This document shows positions 1-11,300 of a stretch of 64,000 nt of DNA, piece by piece. Below the pieces are notes generated by a model. It was given only the letters and a program-made list of their open reading frames with translations, had not been told where the DNA came from and made no database searches. A program made the translations under genes and the position numbers. Origin of the DNA: Chamaelirium japonicum (Eukaryota > Streptophyta > Magnoliopsida > Liliales > Melanthiaceae); assembly GCA_947650365.1 (NCBI GenBank), contig OX393550.1, positions 114,744,532-114,808,531 of the forward strand. The letters are read 5' to 3'. Each line of letters opens with the position of its first letter. Positions within the stretch are counted from its first letter, which is position 1.

Positions 1-731
1 GACCGAAAAGTAAGGATGGAGCTTTCTCGCGATCAAGACCAAAACCAGGGTGACCTTCTCGATGGGTTGATATCGCAGCTCGGAAGGGAGCATGGTATAG
101 CTTATAAAGTACACGGGCTTCTCCAGCTTCGCTTCCTCCAAGATGAGGACTCCGATTATCGCATGCTTGGTCACAGATAAATAGATGCCGAGCTCGTCTC
201 CAACCATGGGTGCCGCTAGAATGGGAGGGCGAGCTAGATAATCCTTAACCCTCTGGAACGCAAGCTCGCACTTCTCATCCCAACGGATGGCAACTCCTTT
301 TTGAAGCAGCTCGAACCAAGGCCAGCAATTGTCGGAAGATTTCAAGATAAAATGACTCAGCGCCGTGATCTATCCGCTCAACATCTTGACCTCTTTCCAC
401 GTCCTCAGCGAGTGCTCTGATTTGTTCAGGGTCTGCCTTGATCCCGCAATGGGTGATAAGGTACCCTAGGAACTTTCCAGAGGTCACTCCAAATGCACAC
501 TTCTCCGGGTTAAGCTTCATTTTGAATTTTCTCAAAACGTCGAACACTTCTTTGAGGTCCGTAATATGCCCTTCTCGTTCATGACTCTTCACCAAAAGGT
601 CATCTATATAGACCTCGACACTCTTGCTGATCTGATCTTTGAACATGTCAGTGACTAACCTTTGATAGGTCGCTCCAATGTTTTTGAGCCCGAATGGCAT
701 CACCTGGTATCAGAACAACTTCTGGTACCCC
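1..731 (-). mobile_element. Ty3/gypsy pol fragment: reverse transcriptase C-terminal half and start of RNase H
   Basis: Read on the minus strand, 703-275 gives the RT palm after the MPFGLKN motif, with GATYQR, the catalytic YIDDLLVKS box and NPEKCAFGV...GKFLGY, as in plant Ty3/gypsy polymerases. Further on, about 240-1 encodes the RT/RNase H connection (YLARPPIL, then YLSVTKHAIIGVLILEE and a KPVYFIS-like stretch) in a shifted frame, so the polyprotein is broken. Just before MPFGLKN there is an in-frame TGA where a Trp codon is expected. The fragment is cut by the window edge on the left and stops at about 731. The first part of the same RT domain lies at 13094-13560 in the same orientation, so the two may be halves of one element. 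The lineage is probably Tat-like, but this is not certain. Confidence 0.85.
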
Positions 732-1716
732 TGTCAAACCCTAGATTTCCGCTCTGCAGTGCGAGAACCCCCGGGCGTGAGCTATTTCACTGCCATTTAT
801 TTTTGAAGAAAAGGTAAAATAGTTTTAAGTTTAGTTTGTTCTTTCTTGCTCGGACCGACCTAATGCCTGAAGATATTGGAACAACCGCCCTCACAAGGAA
901 GATTAGAAAATCATTTATGAAAGGGTAGTATTGCTCGACTGTCAGAGGGTATCACTCTTGGAAGGAGAGAGGCAATGTCCTTAATTCTTCTAAGAGTGTT
1001 GCTCTCATAGGAGCACGAGACTCAAGCCCAGAAGGCGAGTCATTTCTCACGTCACTCTGAATTAGCCTAAGAGGCTCCTCATACTCATTAATTTTAAAAT
1101 TCAGATTAATAGAAGCAGTTGATATCTCGAGCCAGAATAACACACCACCAGAAGCAAACTCTCTCTATATATAAATCAACAGTCTTTACATCTCATCATT
1201 GGAAAATATAACAACAACCTCCTGGTCTAACTAAGACCAGTATTGAATCTAAGGGTCCTACTCTAGCTCTATCTGTCCACAGTAGCTCCACAGCTGCTCC
1301 ATAGCTCCTAGCACTATGCTCCCGCTACTTTATCAGTTATGTCCATCCGTATGATCCACAAACTCAACTCCTTCTTATACTTGGGCTTGTGCCTAACAAG
1401 ATCATATGCACAAACCCTGAGTCACTTAGACAACTAAGTGACTCAGTGAGAGCCACACTAACTCGATGAAAAGAAACTGATAAACTTAATGAATGGTGCT
1501 TTAATCGATATCATCCTTTAGTTCAACCTAATCAGATCATTTCTTTCTAGCACCGTATTTCGAGTTATATTACACCTCTTATTATTTCTTGACTTTAAAT
1601 CATATTATCTTGACTAATACCAATTCTTAATCTTATTTCGGTTAGTATCATACCTTTATTACTTTTAACGTTACATAAATGCCACTGTTTGAATAATATC
1701 GAATCTCACTCGTATC
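732..1716. other. Non-coding repeat-derived sequence
   Basis: I see no gene here. The stretch starts TGTCAAACCC next to the gypsy fragment, which could be an LTR start, but I found no second copy at 13093 or elsewhere. A phrase near the right end (ATAATATCGAATCT at about 1693) recurs at about 8329, on the other side of the hAT and Helitron insertions, so 732-1716 and 8315-13093 were probably one repeat before those insertions. Confidence 0.5.
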
Positions 1717-1729
1717 CAAGGTTTAACAC

Positions 1730-1815
1730 TCGGGTACCGGTACCGGTATCGGCCGGCACTGAACCGGTTCGAACCGGCCGATTCGTACCGGTACCGGCCG
1801 ATTCTGGTTGAACCG
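1730..1815. repeat. Subterminal GGTACCGG repeats, left end of the hAT
   Basis: This is a cluster of GGTACCGG, CCGGTACC, GGCCGG and ACCGGCCG words just inside the left terminus. It mirrors the cluster at the other end of the element and is the probable transposase-binding region. Confidence 0.6.
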
Positions 1816-1899
1816 TTACCGGCCCCTTTTTTTATTTTTTTTTAAATTGTAAAAAAATCTAAAAAAATCTTTAAAAATTCTAAAAAATTAGAAAATAAA

Positions 1900-2410
1900 T
1901 ATAAAAAATTAGAAAATAAATATTAGAGTACTTTAGGGCCCTAGTTTAGGACCTTTAGGTCCTTTAGGCTTAGGGACCTTAGGAGTTAGGAGTTAGGGTT
2001 AGGGCTTAGGAGTTAGGGGCCTTAGGGCCTTAGGCTAGGCCGCTAGGGTTAGTTTTAGGCCTATGAGTCTTATCTTATGTGACTTCAGAGTTCAGACTAT
2101 GACTTATGAGTCTTATACTCTTATCTTATGAGTTATGACTTATGACTTCAGACTCTCAGAGTTCAGACTTTAGACTTTAGACTTTAGAGTCTTGGATTCA
2201 TCATTCATCAAGATTCACAAGCACCACTCCCCGAGGTGTATGATCAAGAATCTTGATGAACTTATCAACTATTGTCGAATCACCACTCCCCGAGGTGAAT
2301 GATTGGACAGTAGAGACCTAACTGAGCCACAAGATTCACAAGTTACAACTTACAAGTTATAAGTCACAGACTCACAGACTCACAATCACAGACTCATAGT
2401 TCACAAGTCA
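1900..2410. repeat. Short-period degenerate repeats inside the hAT
   Basis: About 1930-2060 repeats TTAGG-like words (GGAGTTAGG, TTAGGGCC). About 2090-2210 repeats GACTTATGAGTCTTA-like words, and about 2340-2410 repeats CAAGT/CACAGACT words. At 2224 and 2281 the phrase CACCACTCCCCGAGGTG occurs twice, 57 bp apart. No coding capacity is visible; the stretch lies 3' of the transposase gene inside the element. Confidence 0.55.
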
Positions 2411-2715
2411 CACCTAAGAAGTTACTAATTCCTAATTTCCTATATCCTTTTTCCCTCCTTCTTTATCCGGGCTTGGGACCGGCCTTGGCGAAGTTAAAAA
2501 AGGTTTTTAAAAGGTTTTATAAAACAACCTTTTAAAGTTTTGAAATTTTTTTATTATTATAAATTTACAATATAAATTATAGAATAAGTTCCATAATCCA
2601 GACGTGTTCAACTTCCACAGAATACAGATTATCAATATTAAAATTATTAACTCACCTTTAGTTAACTTACCTGGCTGGCTCAGATAGTCAGATCAGAATA
2701 TTCAGAACTCAGAAC

Positions 2716-5700
2716 TCAGAAGTTCCATAGATTATTATTGCGACCAGCTTCTTCTTCGTCTTCATTTGGAGTTGGTGCCGAGTAGTGCTGCTGGTAGTAA
2801 GACCCGTCGGAAGGCCCAGAATAACCGAAGATTGATTGGCCAATGTCCTGGTCGTGCTGGACACCATAACCATAGGCTCCGTAGCCGTAAGATGATGAAG
2901 AATCTCCATATGTTCCTTGTGATTCCTCTGGCTCTGAAAACATCGGCTGATAAGAATCTCGATAATATGATAATGGTGGACCTGGTGGTGGATCATATCC
3001 GTACGAGTATGGTATATATGCAGCTTCATGAACAGTGCCAGAAGGCCCGGCCCCTGCTCCATCATGTGGTGACAATGGTGGATGATGTGGATCTGGTGGG
3101 GCTGGTGGTCCTGTGACTCCGGTGTACGTGGGAGCACTGGGAGGTGAAGAAGCTCTCTCATGCTCTCTCATCCATTGAGTTGACTCTCCTCCACCATCAC
3201 TAGATCTGGAAGGTATACTGCCAAGACTCTCATCTGAATCGTTGTGTATCTGCTGCATTACCTGGCTAACATGTTGAAATCTTCATTTGCCGCTCCTCAA
3301 CCTTGCTCCCTCTTGTTCTTGTCTTTGCTCCTTGCCTAACTCCTTCTCTAACTATGTATTTTCTTGACCGTCAAGAACTGGATCCTCTCTCTCAGTCAAC
3401 CAAGGGGCTAGAGGGTTATCGTCGTCGAAAATATAATCCAAATTGATTAGATTATCACCTTGGTCCTCTAATCTTCCCTGATCGCGGACCCTCAACCTCA
3501 TATTGTAATGTACGAAAACTAGTTTATCTAATTTAGATGATGACAATCTATTTCTAGTTTTCGTATAAATGAGAGAGAATATACTCTAGTTTCTCTCGTA
3601 GCCCGATGCCAAACATGTCTGACTCAATACTCGGATAGCTATCTTGCGAAGATCAGGAGCACTTTCACCATAAATGGACCACCAAGTAGCTATAAAATTA
3701 GTCAAAAAATAAAACATTTAGTTTGTATTCATTGATTATAATTGGATAATTGTATAATTAAAGTGTGTTATCAACTTATCGACGTATTACCTGGCTGCAT
3801 GGTCGAGATAGATGTTCTTGCATTCTCCGAATCAAAGGAACCACGAGCATATCGGAAGATTTCCATCTGCTCCATTGCCTTATTTTGCGCTGCTATACTA
3901 GGCTTCAAGGTTCGGATCACCTCTTTAAGCCCGATCATTATTTCTGGGTGTTGTGAAACTTCTACCCTATATTGGTATTGGGGATTTAAGTAAAATCCTA
4001 TAATATGAAAAAAATAAGTATTGAGTCTAATGACTAATGAGATTAAAAATTGAAATTGTTAAATAATGAGTATACACTTGACGATAATATTTACCTGCTG
4101 CATGCAATGGATGGTGTAGCGTCTTCTCCCATCTTTTGTCGATCAACTTAAAATATTGTTTTTTTTATTTTTCTTCAATCTTTGTCGACTTCTGAATGGC
4201 CATCTTAGCTCTGTTCATTGCTTCGTAGATATACCCCATTGCAGGCTTTTCATCTGAATCTACCAGTCGAAGAACTTGCACTAGAGGTTGGATACACACT
4301 ATTATCTTGTCAATTTCGACCCAGAGCTCCTTTCCAACAATAATATTTTCCACCTCTTTGCCCTCTTCATTAGATGCATATTTTGATTGACACTATGCAT
4401 CTGAGGTAAATATTTTCTGTAAAGCATCCTTCTGATTAAAAATGCTCTCCAATGCTATGAAGTGAGTGGCAAAGCGGGTGATTGTTGGACGCAGAAGCTC
4501 CCGCTTCCCAGTATACTTCCTCATCAAGTCAACTACCCAGTTATGGTTGTAAATGAATTTTGTTATTTTTCGAGCTTATTTTACGACCTTGTCGACATGA
4601 TCCAATTTGCCTATATCTTTTAGGATCAAGTCGATGCAGTGTGCGGCACAAGGAGTCCCAAATATAGTCTTCCGTTCCTTCTATATGATTTGTCCGGCCT
4701 TCTTATAGTTAGAGCCATTGTCCGTCACTATTTGGACAATATTATTAGCTCCAACTTCGTCGATGATATTATTCATAAGTCCAGCAAGATATATTACATC
4801 ATGCACTTTGGCTGATGCATCCACTGATTTGTAAAATACAGTACCAATTGAGCAATATACTAGAAAATTAATTATGGATTTTCTAGTAGGGCCACTCCAT
4901 CCATCGCACATAATTATGCAACCTTTCTCCTCCCAGGGAGTTTGAAAACTACGAATATAATTGTTTATTTCGGAGACCTCATCATCTAAAAGTGGCCCAG
5001 CAATTTCATATGGGGTAGGGGGAGAAATTCCTGGTCCAACCGACTGTAATGTGTCACACTTTTTTTTAAAGTATGGCGACGCGGCTGCATTAGCCGGGAT
5101 ATAATTGAAATAAAAAAATTTGGCAACTGCTTTCTTCACTTTACTGGCCGCTTGTTTTATTTTTTCAGCTGTTAATTTGGTTTATTTCTGGCCACGTTCC
5201 CTAAACATAAATCCGTCTAGAGGTAACTGCACAGATATACTGCCGCCAGTGCTAGTTTTACCTCCTCTAGCACTAACACTGCTACTACCACCAGGTCCAC
5301 CTCCACCAGTACTACCACCAATATCACCAGGAAGAAAACGGAAACTACCACCAGGACTACTCATTGACCATATACCTCTTTGGTCTCCCCCTCTTTCTCT
5401 CATTTCTTGACGACGAGCTTCCTCACGAGAAAGTCTCATTGTCGTTCTCATCTCCCTATCCTCATCCGGCAACTCTTCAGATGAAGAATCATCAAACCTT
5501 TCATCATCTATATTTGTTTCTCTATAACCCCTTACCGACTGACTTTTGGTAAGGGATGGTCTTCTAGAAGCAGAAAGCTCAGGAGCAGTACTCTTATCTT
5601 TACTTGCTTCTCTAAAAAATTACTGGAATTGAGACCGTACCTCTGTTGGAACATACTCACAACCAGTCACTTGTCCTTTCTTGCCCGCTAAATGCTCCTT

Positions 5701-5820
5701 CATTCTTGTGATACCACCATTATGGTCCAGCCACAGTAGTTGCATATGGCCTTTCGCTTGTTGCCTTCAATTGCCTTGCAATGTAGCCATCCAGCGTCTA
5801 TTTCTTTCGATTTTGGTGCC
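2716..5820 (-). pseudogene. hAT transposase gene, inactivated, with two recognisable introns
   Basis: It starts at the ATG at 5820 (MAPKSKEIDAGW). A BED zinc finger follows (HCKAIEGNKRKAICNYC, then after a frameshift MKEHLAGKKG..C). An acidic/Gly-rich linker spans about 5472-5182. The DUF659-like core at 5139-4681 shows CDGWSGPTRKSIINFLVY and the catalytic-type IVTDNGSNYKKAG. The hAT C-terminal part spans three exons: up to 4095, 3997-3791 and 3689 onward. Joined across GT-AG introns they give HHPLHAAGFYLNPQYQY, then MQPATWWSIYGESAPDLRK and a hATC-type LVFVHYNMRLR. The last part (3258-2716) is a Ser/Gly/Tyr-rich acidic tail ending near 2716. Defects include the BED frameshift and ERNWS read as ERN-stop-S. 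Its cellular role would have been cut-and-paste transposition of the surrounding element. Confidence 0.85.
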
Positions 5821-5889
5821 ATTATCTAAGTCAAAAAATAAATAAGCATTAGCAAACTAGAAAGTAATTGCTCACTTTTGCAGCTTTGC

Positions 5890-6290
5890 TACGTAGAAAG
5901 TAGAAAGTAGAAACTATAAAGTTTCGACTTTTAAATGGCTCGAAACTCGAAAGTAGAAACTAGAAACTAGAAAGTAAAAAGTAGAAACTAGAAACGTAGA
6001 AAGTAGAAACTAGAAACTAGAAACTAGAAACTAGAAACATAGAAAGTAGAAACTAGAAACTAGAAACTAGAAACTAGAAACTCGAAAGTAGAAACTAGAT
6101 AGGAAAAACTAGAAACTCGAAAGTAGAAAGTAGAAAATAGAAACTATAAACTCGAAAGTAGAAACTAGAAACTCGAAAGTACAAACTAGAAAGTAGAAAC
6201 TAGAAAATTGAAAGTAGAAACTAGAAACTAGAAGTAGAAACTAGAAACGTAGAAAGTAGAAACTAGAAACTAGAAACTAGAAAGTTTCAA
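5890..6290. repeat. Tandem AGAAACT-type simple repeat
   Basis: About 400 bp consist almost only of GAAACTAGAAACT and GAAAGTAGAAACT words (7-8 bp units), interrupted by CGAAAGT and CGTAGAAAGT variants. It lies between the transposase start (5820) and the right end of the hAT, where a promoter would be expected. Confidence 0.85.
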
Positions 6291-7740
6291 CTTTTGCAGT
6301 TTTGCTCACTTTTGTAAAAGTTTCGACTTTCGAATGGCTCGAAAGTCGAATCTACGTGAGGCGTGAGTGCGTGACTGGCAGACTGCGTGAGCCGCGTGAG
6401 CATTCGTGATTTCAAGGTTCTCACCAAGGAATTAACATTAGAAGATGCTGCCAAAGAAAATGATAGTCGAGTTATATGCTTGGTTGCACACATGGAATAC
6501 GGGGTTACTAGCAATTTTAATGGCATTCTGATTATCACAATACAGAGGGATGAGTAAGGAAATGAACACTCATATCTCAAACCGGGAGACAGTTAGACAA
6601 CCTCAAAGGTAATGGTAGCCTGGTAGGCACGGATTGATACTCCGTTTTGGTACTGAAGTTAGAGATAACATCCTGCTTCTGAGTTCTGACCAGTCGAGAT
6701 GACTGATTCACCAAAGAACACTTATTAGCCTATAATAGAGTGATGACATGTGGGTTCTCCAACACAATTAGCATCTAATAGATAGGTCCAAGGTCCATAT
6801 CGAAATACCATCGGTGGTAAGACACAACAGACTAGATATGGATCGTTGTCGATAGCAAACACAAAATCGACTCAAATAAGAATAATCTGACCATGAGGAG
6901 GGAGTATGATGCAGGCGGCTGAGCAAGTGAGCAAAATAATTTCTACTCATGTTTCTACTTTCTACATAGCAAAAAAAGTGAATCAAAGTGAGCAAAGAAA
7001 TTTACCTGTCAGTGTCGACTGTGTCGGTGTTGCTCGCCTCATGCCACTCGTCGTAAGACTCGCAACGTCGCCTGGTCGCCGCCTCGCCGAGTCACCGCTC
7101 GTCGCGACGTAGGTTCGTAGCCTTGTCGCCCGCTTGTGCGGTTGTGCCGATCTACGTCTCACTGGCATTAAAACAGCACTGTAAGGACGATCTGATACAC
7201 TACACAGGTTGATCTTCTGATTTCATCAACCAAAACTCTTGGCAAGAAGGCACTCAAGGCAGTAATCGTTTTACCTTCTTCACTCTTAAGTTCGCCGCTC
7301 GGCCCGCTCGTGCTCGTGCCGCTCGTCGTGAGTCTTGTGACCTCGTCGTCACTCGTCGGCGTGCGGCTTGTGTCGGTGTGCCGCTCGGCCCGCTCGTCGC
7401 CTCTCTTTCTTTCTCTTTCTTTCCTCTCTTATCTCTTCTCTCTTCTCTCTTTTTTCTTTCTCTCCTCTATTTTCTTGCAAGTTGCAACTTTGCAAATTGC
7501 AACTTGATGGATGGTTTTGGAGTTGCAATGGAATGGGTTTGGGGGGGTTTATATAGCCTTCAAATCCCCCCCTCCCACTTAAGGAATAATACTTTTTGGA
7601 GGGGCCAAAACTAAAAATGCCACCCCCCTCCACATGCAAATGCTGGGAAAGCATGTTCAGCCTATGTGGAGGAGGAATCCAAGATAAAAAAATAAAAAAA
7701 GTGACCCAAAGCCCACCTACCCCATTATAGCTGTCGGACG
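6291..7740. other. hAT 5' region without recognised genes
   Basis: This is upstream sequence of the hAT transposase. At 7020-7480 it is GC-rich, with repeated CGCTCGTCG/GCCGCTCGTC words followed by a TC-rich tract (about 7400-7465). Short open frames here are low-complexity and have no recognisable domain. I see nothing else. Confidence 0.4.
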
Positions 7741-7915
7741 GGACTGAACCGGCCGGTACCGATTCGTACCGGCCGGTACCTGCCTGACTCGGCCAGTTCG
7801 GTCTGGTACGGGTTGGTACCGGTCGGTTCAGGCCCGTTTCGGTCCCGGGTGCTGGACTCGGTTCGGCCCGGCCAAAACCGGTACGTACCGGTCGGTACGT
7901 ACCGGTACCAGCCGA
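7740..7915. repeat. Subterminal CCGGTACC repeats, right end of the hAT
   Basis: This is a dense run of CCGGCCGGTACCG, GGTACGTACCGG and related words leading to the terminal CCGAGATTTGAAACCTTG. It is the inverted counterpart of the left cluster at 1730-1815. Confidence 0.6.
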
Positions 7916-7978
7916 GATTTGAAACCTTGCTCGTATCTCAATTAACGTATACCTCTAGTTCCTTAGATACTATAAGAA

Positions 7979-8314
7979 CTAGTAAGAAACCCGGGCAATG
8001 CCCGAATGTGCTTGATGCATGCCATTTGGCAAAGACGATATCGCAACTGTTTGAAACTGTTTGAAGAAGTGTGAAATCTGGAGTGAGTGTGATTCACTTG
8101 TTAGAGAGAGAGAGAGAGAGAGACAAAGAGAGAGAGATTAACATCAAATGATCATTAAATGCCATTGAATGCAAATTTATCATCTTTATTATAGGTTTTT
8201 AAATGGATTTAAAAGAGAGCCACGTTCACACACAAAAGAAGAATTCTAGCCCTTTAATAGACGTCCACGTGTCACAACATGGGAGAGAGGCTTCCATTTT
8301 AGTATATATATAGA
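7979..8314 (-). mobile_element. Non-autonomous Helitron, 336 bp
   Basis: On the minus strand it starts TCTATATATATACTAAAA (ends at 8314) and finishes with a GC-rich hairpin CGGGCATTGCCCG followed 10 bp later by CTAG (7979-7982). The flanking bases are A on the 5' side and T on the 3' side, so it sits between A and T with no target duplication. All these features are typical of Helitrons. The interior has an (AG)n tract at about 8104-8140 and no coding sequence, so it must have been moved by an autonomous relative. It lies 41 bp from the right target duplication of the large hAT. Confidence 0.75.
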
Positions 8315-11300
8315 TATCATTATTCAAATAATATCGAATCTTATGAAATGTCATCTCTCGGAGAACACCGAGTCTTGACTTGTTCTAAGACCTTAATCAG
8401 TTATGCTAATATTGTTATACTCATTATGATCTAGCATAGACTTCTACAACCGAAGCCCCTATCAGATGATCAAGATCATAAATCTAACCACTAGTCTTAG
8501 GGTACTCAAGAAAGAGCACTACAACCAAAGACTCATCTGACTACCAGTCAGACCTACAAGTCTATACACCAACCCAACTTGTCATGTGCCTCTGTTTGTC
8601 TCTGATTTCCCTAATCTAGGGCTAGAACAATAACTCACACTATCACAATATTTAACTACTAGACTTAAGATACTTGAAAGAAACTACCACCACCCAAAGA
8701 ATCATCCCCCAATTGGCTAGGATTTTGCGTGAGTCAACCAAACTGGTCCAGTGCTACCATGTCAATCTCAACTCCACACCAAAAACGATACTACGAGTTA
8801 GACGATGATTGTGGTGTCACTATTCTTCTAAACTAGGGCTAATCCTATAATCACAACCGTGATATGGATTATCCAAATGATGATTACGAAGTAACCCTAA
8901 CTCCTACTGCCAAGCTAACAGTCTAATCTTAATCAAAACCTAACCCTAAAAGGCTAAATGCCACTAGTATTAGGGTATACTCGAAAGAGACTACCACCAC
9001 CCAAAGACTCATCCCCCAATTGGTCAGGATTGTAAATGAGTCAACCATGCCAACCAAAATGGTCCGGACTACCATGTCAATCTCAACTCCACACCAAAGG
9101 GGAGATTACAAGTCAGATGATGATTATGGTGTCACTATTCCCCTAAACTAGGACTAAAAACACAGAACACACGTCTACTTGTCTATGTAACCAACAGGGA
9201 GAGTATGGGATGACCCTACCTCCAAGTCACTCGTAAATGCCTAAGCATAATATATTTCTAATTTATGTAGTAGATTCTGTCCTAGTATGCGGCGACAGGA
9301 TCACCAACTGCGTGCGATATAGGTTTACACCTGTCTGCATGTGGCCATCACCTCGCTTTTTGCATGCTTAGTTAGAACCTTCTACTTTACAAGCAACCCG
9401 TGGTAGATTCTGCTATAGCATGCGGCGACGGAATCACTAACTATGTGTGATATAGATTTATACATGTCCGTACACCGTCATCACCTCGTTTTCCGCATGT
9501 TTAGCTAGGATCTACTACGTTACAAAGAACTCCTACCCTACTAGCATAAATCATAGGCTAAAGACCAATACTAGACCCGAGGGTCTGGTCATCCTCCGTG
9601 GCATAGCCACTCGAGGATAATTCAATCACATATACAATGCAATACCTAATGTATTGCTTACCTAAATATGCAAATACCTTGAGTGACTAGATTCCTCCCA
9701 ACCAAGTCCAGACAAGAGACACGCCCCTTAACTACACCAGGTACTGCTCTAAACTTGATAAGAAACTTCTATCCTACTTAACTATCTAATTAACTCCTAA
9801 TACATCCGCATAACCGTATAGAATACTTTATATTAAAAATCTCTAACCTGACTATATGACCGTGCATCACTGTTAGTGAGCAGGAGGGCATCCCCCTAAA
9901 CCAACAGGGATAGGGGACATGGCTCCTACAGAACAATAGTGATACCGCCGTCACGTCAGGGTTTTCTATCCCACATGTACTATCCAACTATCCTAATTTG
10001 CTTGCATATTCATGCAACGTTGTCGATGAGTAAGGGGGGCACTCCCCCAACCAAACAAGGACAGAGAATATGACTCTTATAGTACGATAATGGTACAAGG
10101 GTTATGCAAGACTTTTTCCTATGCTACTCTCAATTAGTCTTTTCTAAATCACCTACATTGCCAAGTATCATCATCAGTGAGCAGGAGAGGCATCCCCCTA
10201 ACCCTAATAGGGATAGGGTACACTACTCCTACAACATGACAACGGTACCGTAGGCACGCCCGGTTTTACTCATCCTAATGTATGACTCCTCTACCCTAAC
10301 CTAACAATGACATAATGCGTTGCTCCTGTGGAGAAGGCGACACGATATCTTTCGGCCTAAACTCGGTAGACGATAATCCTCTACACGCTGTAGAGGTACC
10401 TTAATTCCAACTATTTATTCCATAAGGAAAGTCCTTATAATACTAAGCACCACTAGTCTAGGGTACCCACAAGGAACAACCACCATCCAAACGACTCGTC
10501 CCTGCCCAAAGGGCCACGAGGACCTTTTGAGTCAAATGCACTAATCGTGCAAGTCCAAGGTAACCAAGTCCACCCTCATACTACGCGATAAGCAATGTTA
10601 TGAGTTGGACTTAACTAGAACTACGTGTGGTTATTGCTTCCCCTAACTAGGGCTAACACCCGGATAACCTATAAAGGTATCCCGGGAGGTCTAAATGACT
10701 AATATAAAGGCATCGTGCAGAGTTGATTTAACATAGTAGGGGATCAGTTAGAACGATGAAATAGGTTGTTCGGGCCTGGGAGAAAATTAGGGTTTGAACC
10801 CGTGGACGTTAGAGTAGGTGGTCAAATCGTCGTTTGCGATGGTTGAACCCACCACTTAACCTAACATTAAGGATAACCCTGTAGATTCTAAGGACAGGTG
10901 TGGCTTGACCGTAGCCGATGACCGACCTTCGGGTCGGGGATCGCTTAATATCCGAGAAAGGGGATGGAAGCTCTGTCCGTTTTTCCTCCAAGTATTGAGT
11001 CAAGTCTCTAGTCTATCTAAAGGTGTTATCCTACTCTTTTTGAAGAATGTGGCGCCTATAGGTCTAAGGATATGTGTGGCCTGACCATAACCGAGGAACA
11101 ACCTTCGGGCCGGAAAATATTTCAATATGCTGAAAAGGGGGCGAAAACTCTATCCGTTTTTCTAGTTTATATTGAGCTAACTCCCTAGACCTATCCAAGT
11201 TTACCAATATTTTTATTTTTATTTTTTATTTTCAAAATTAATTAATTAAATAATCAATTATATAATAAATTAATAAGTTAATTAATTAATTTTTTATTTT

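Larger units (their letters stand above)
1717..7929 (-). mobile_element. hAT-superfamily DNA transposon, 6.2 kb, with 8-bp target duplication
   Basis: The element begins CAAGGTTTAACACTCGG and ends CCGAGATTTGAAACCTTG, so its inverted ends share CAAGGTTT. It is flanked by a perfect 8-bp direct repeat CTCGTATC (1709-1716 and 7930-7937), the target-duplication length of hAT elements. Both subterminal regions (about 1730-1815 and 7740-7915) are packed with GGTACCGG/CCGGTACC-like words, the usual form of transposase-binding sites. A transposase gene on the minus strand (about 5820-2716) carries a BED finger, DUF659-type core and hAT dimerisation region. Stops and frameshifts make it inactive now. 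The same terminal and subterminal pattern recurs in a 256-bp element at 58757-59012. Confidence 0.9.

Noticed and set aside
1930-2060. Interstitial telomere (TTAGGG-like words)
   Set aside because: The words are irregular (TTAGGAGTTAGG, CCTTAGGG), the plant telomere unit TTTAGGG is not tandem, and the stretch lies within a hAT.
2709-3161. Separate His/Met-rich gene on minus
   Set aside because: It is an alternative frame of the hAT transposase tail. The Ser/Gly/Tyr frame (3258-2716) continues the hATC region.
8641-9170. LTR pair of a retrotransposon
   Set aside because: The repeated units are about 306 bp apart in tandem, without TG...CA ends, primer site or target duplication.
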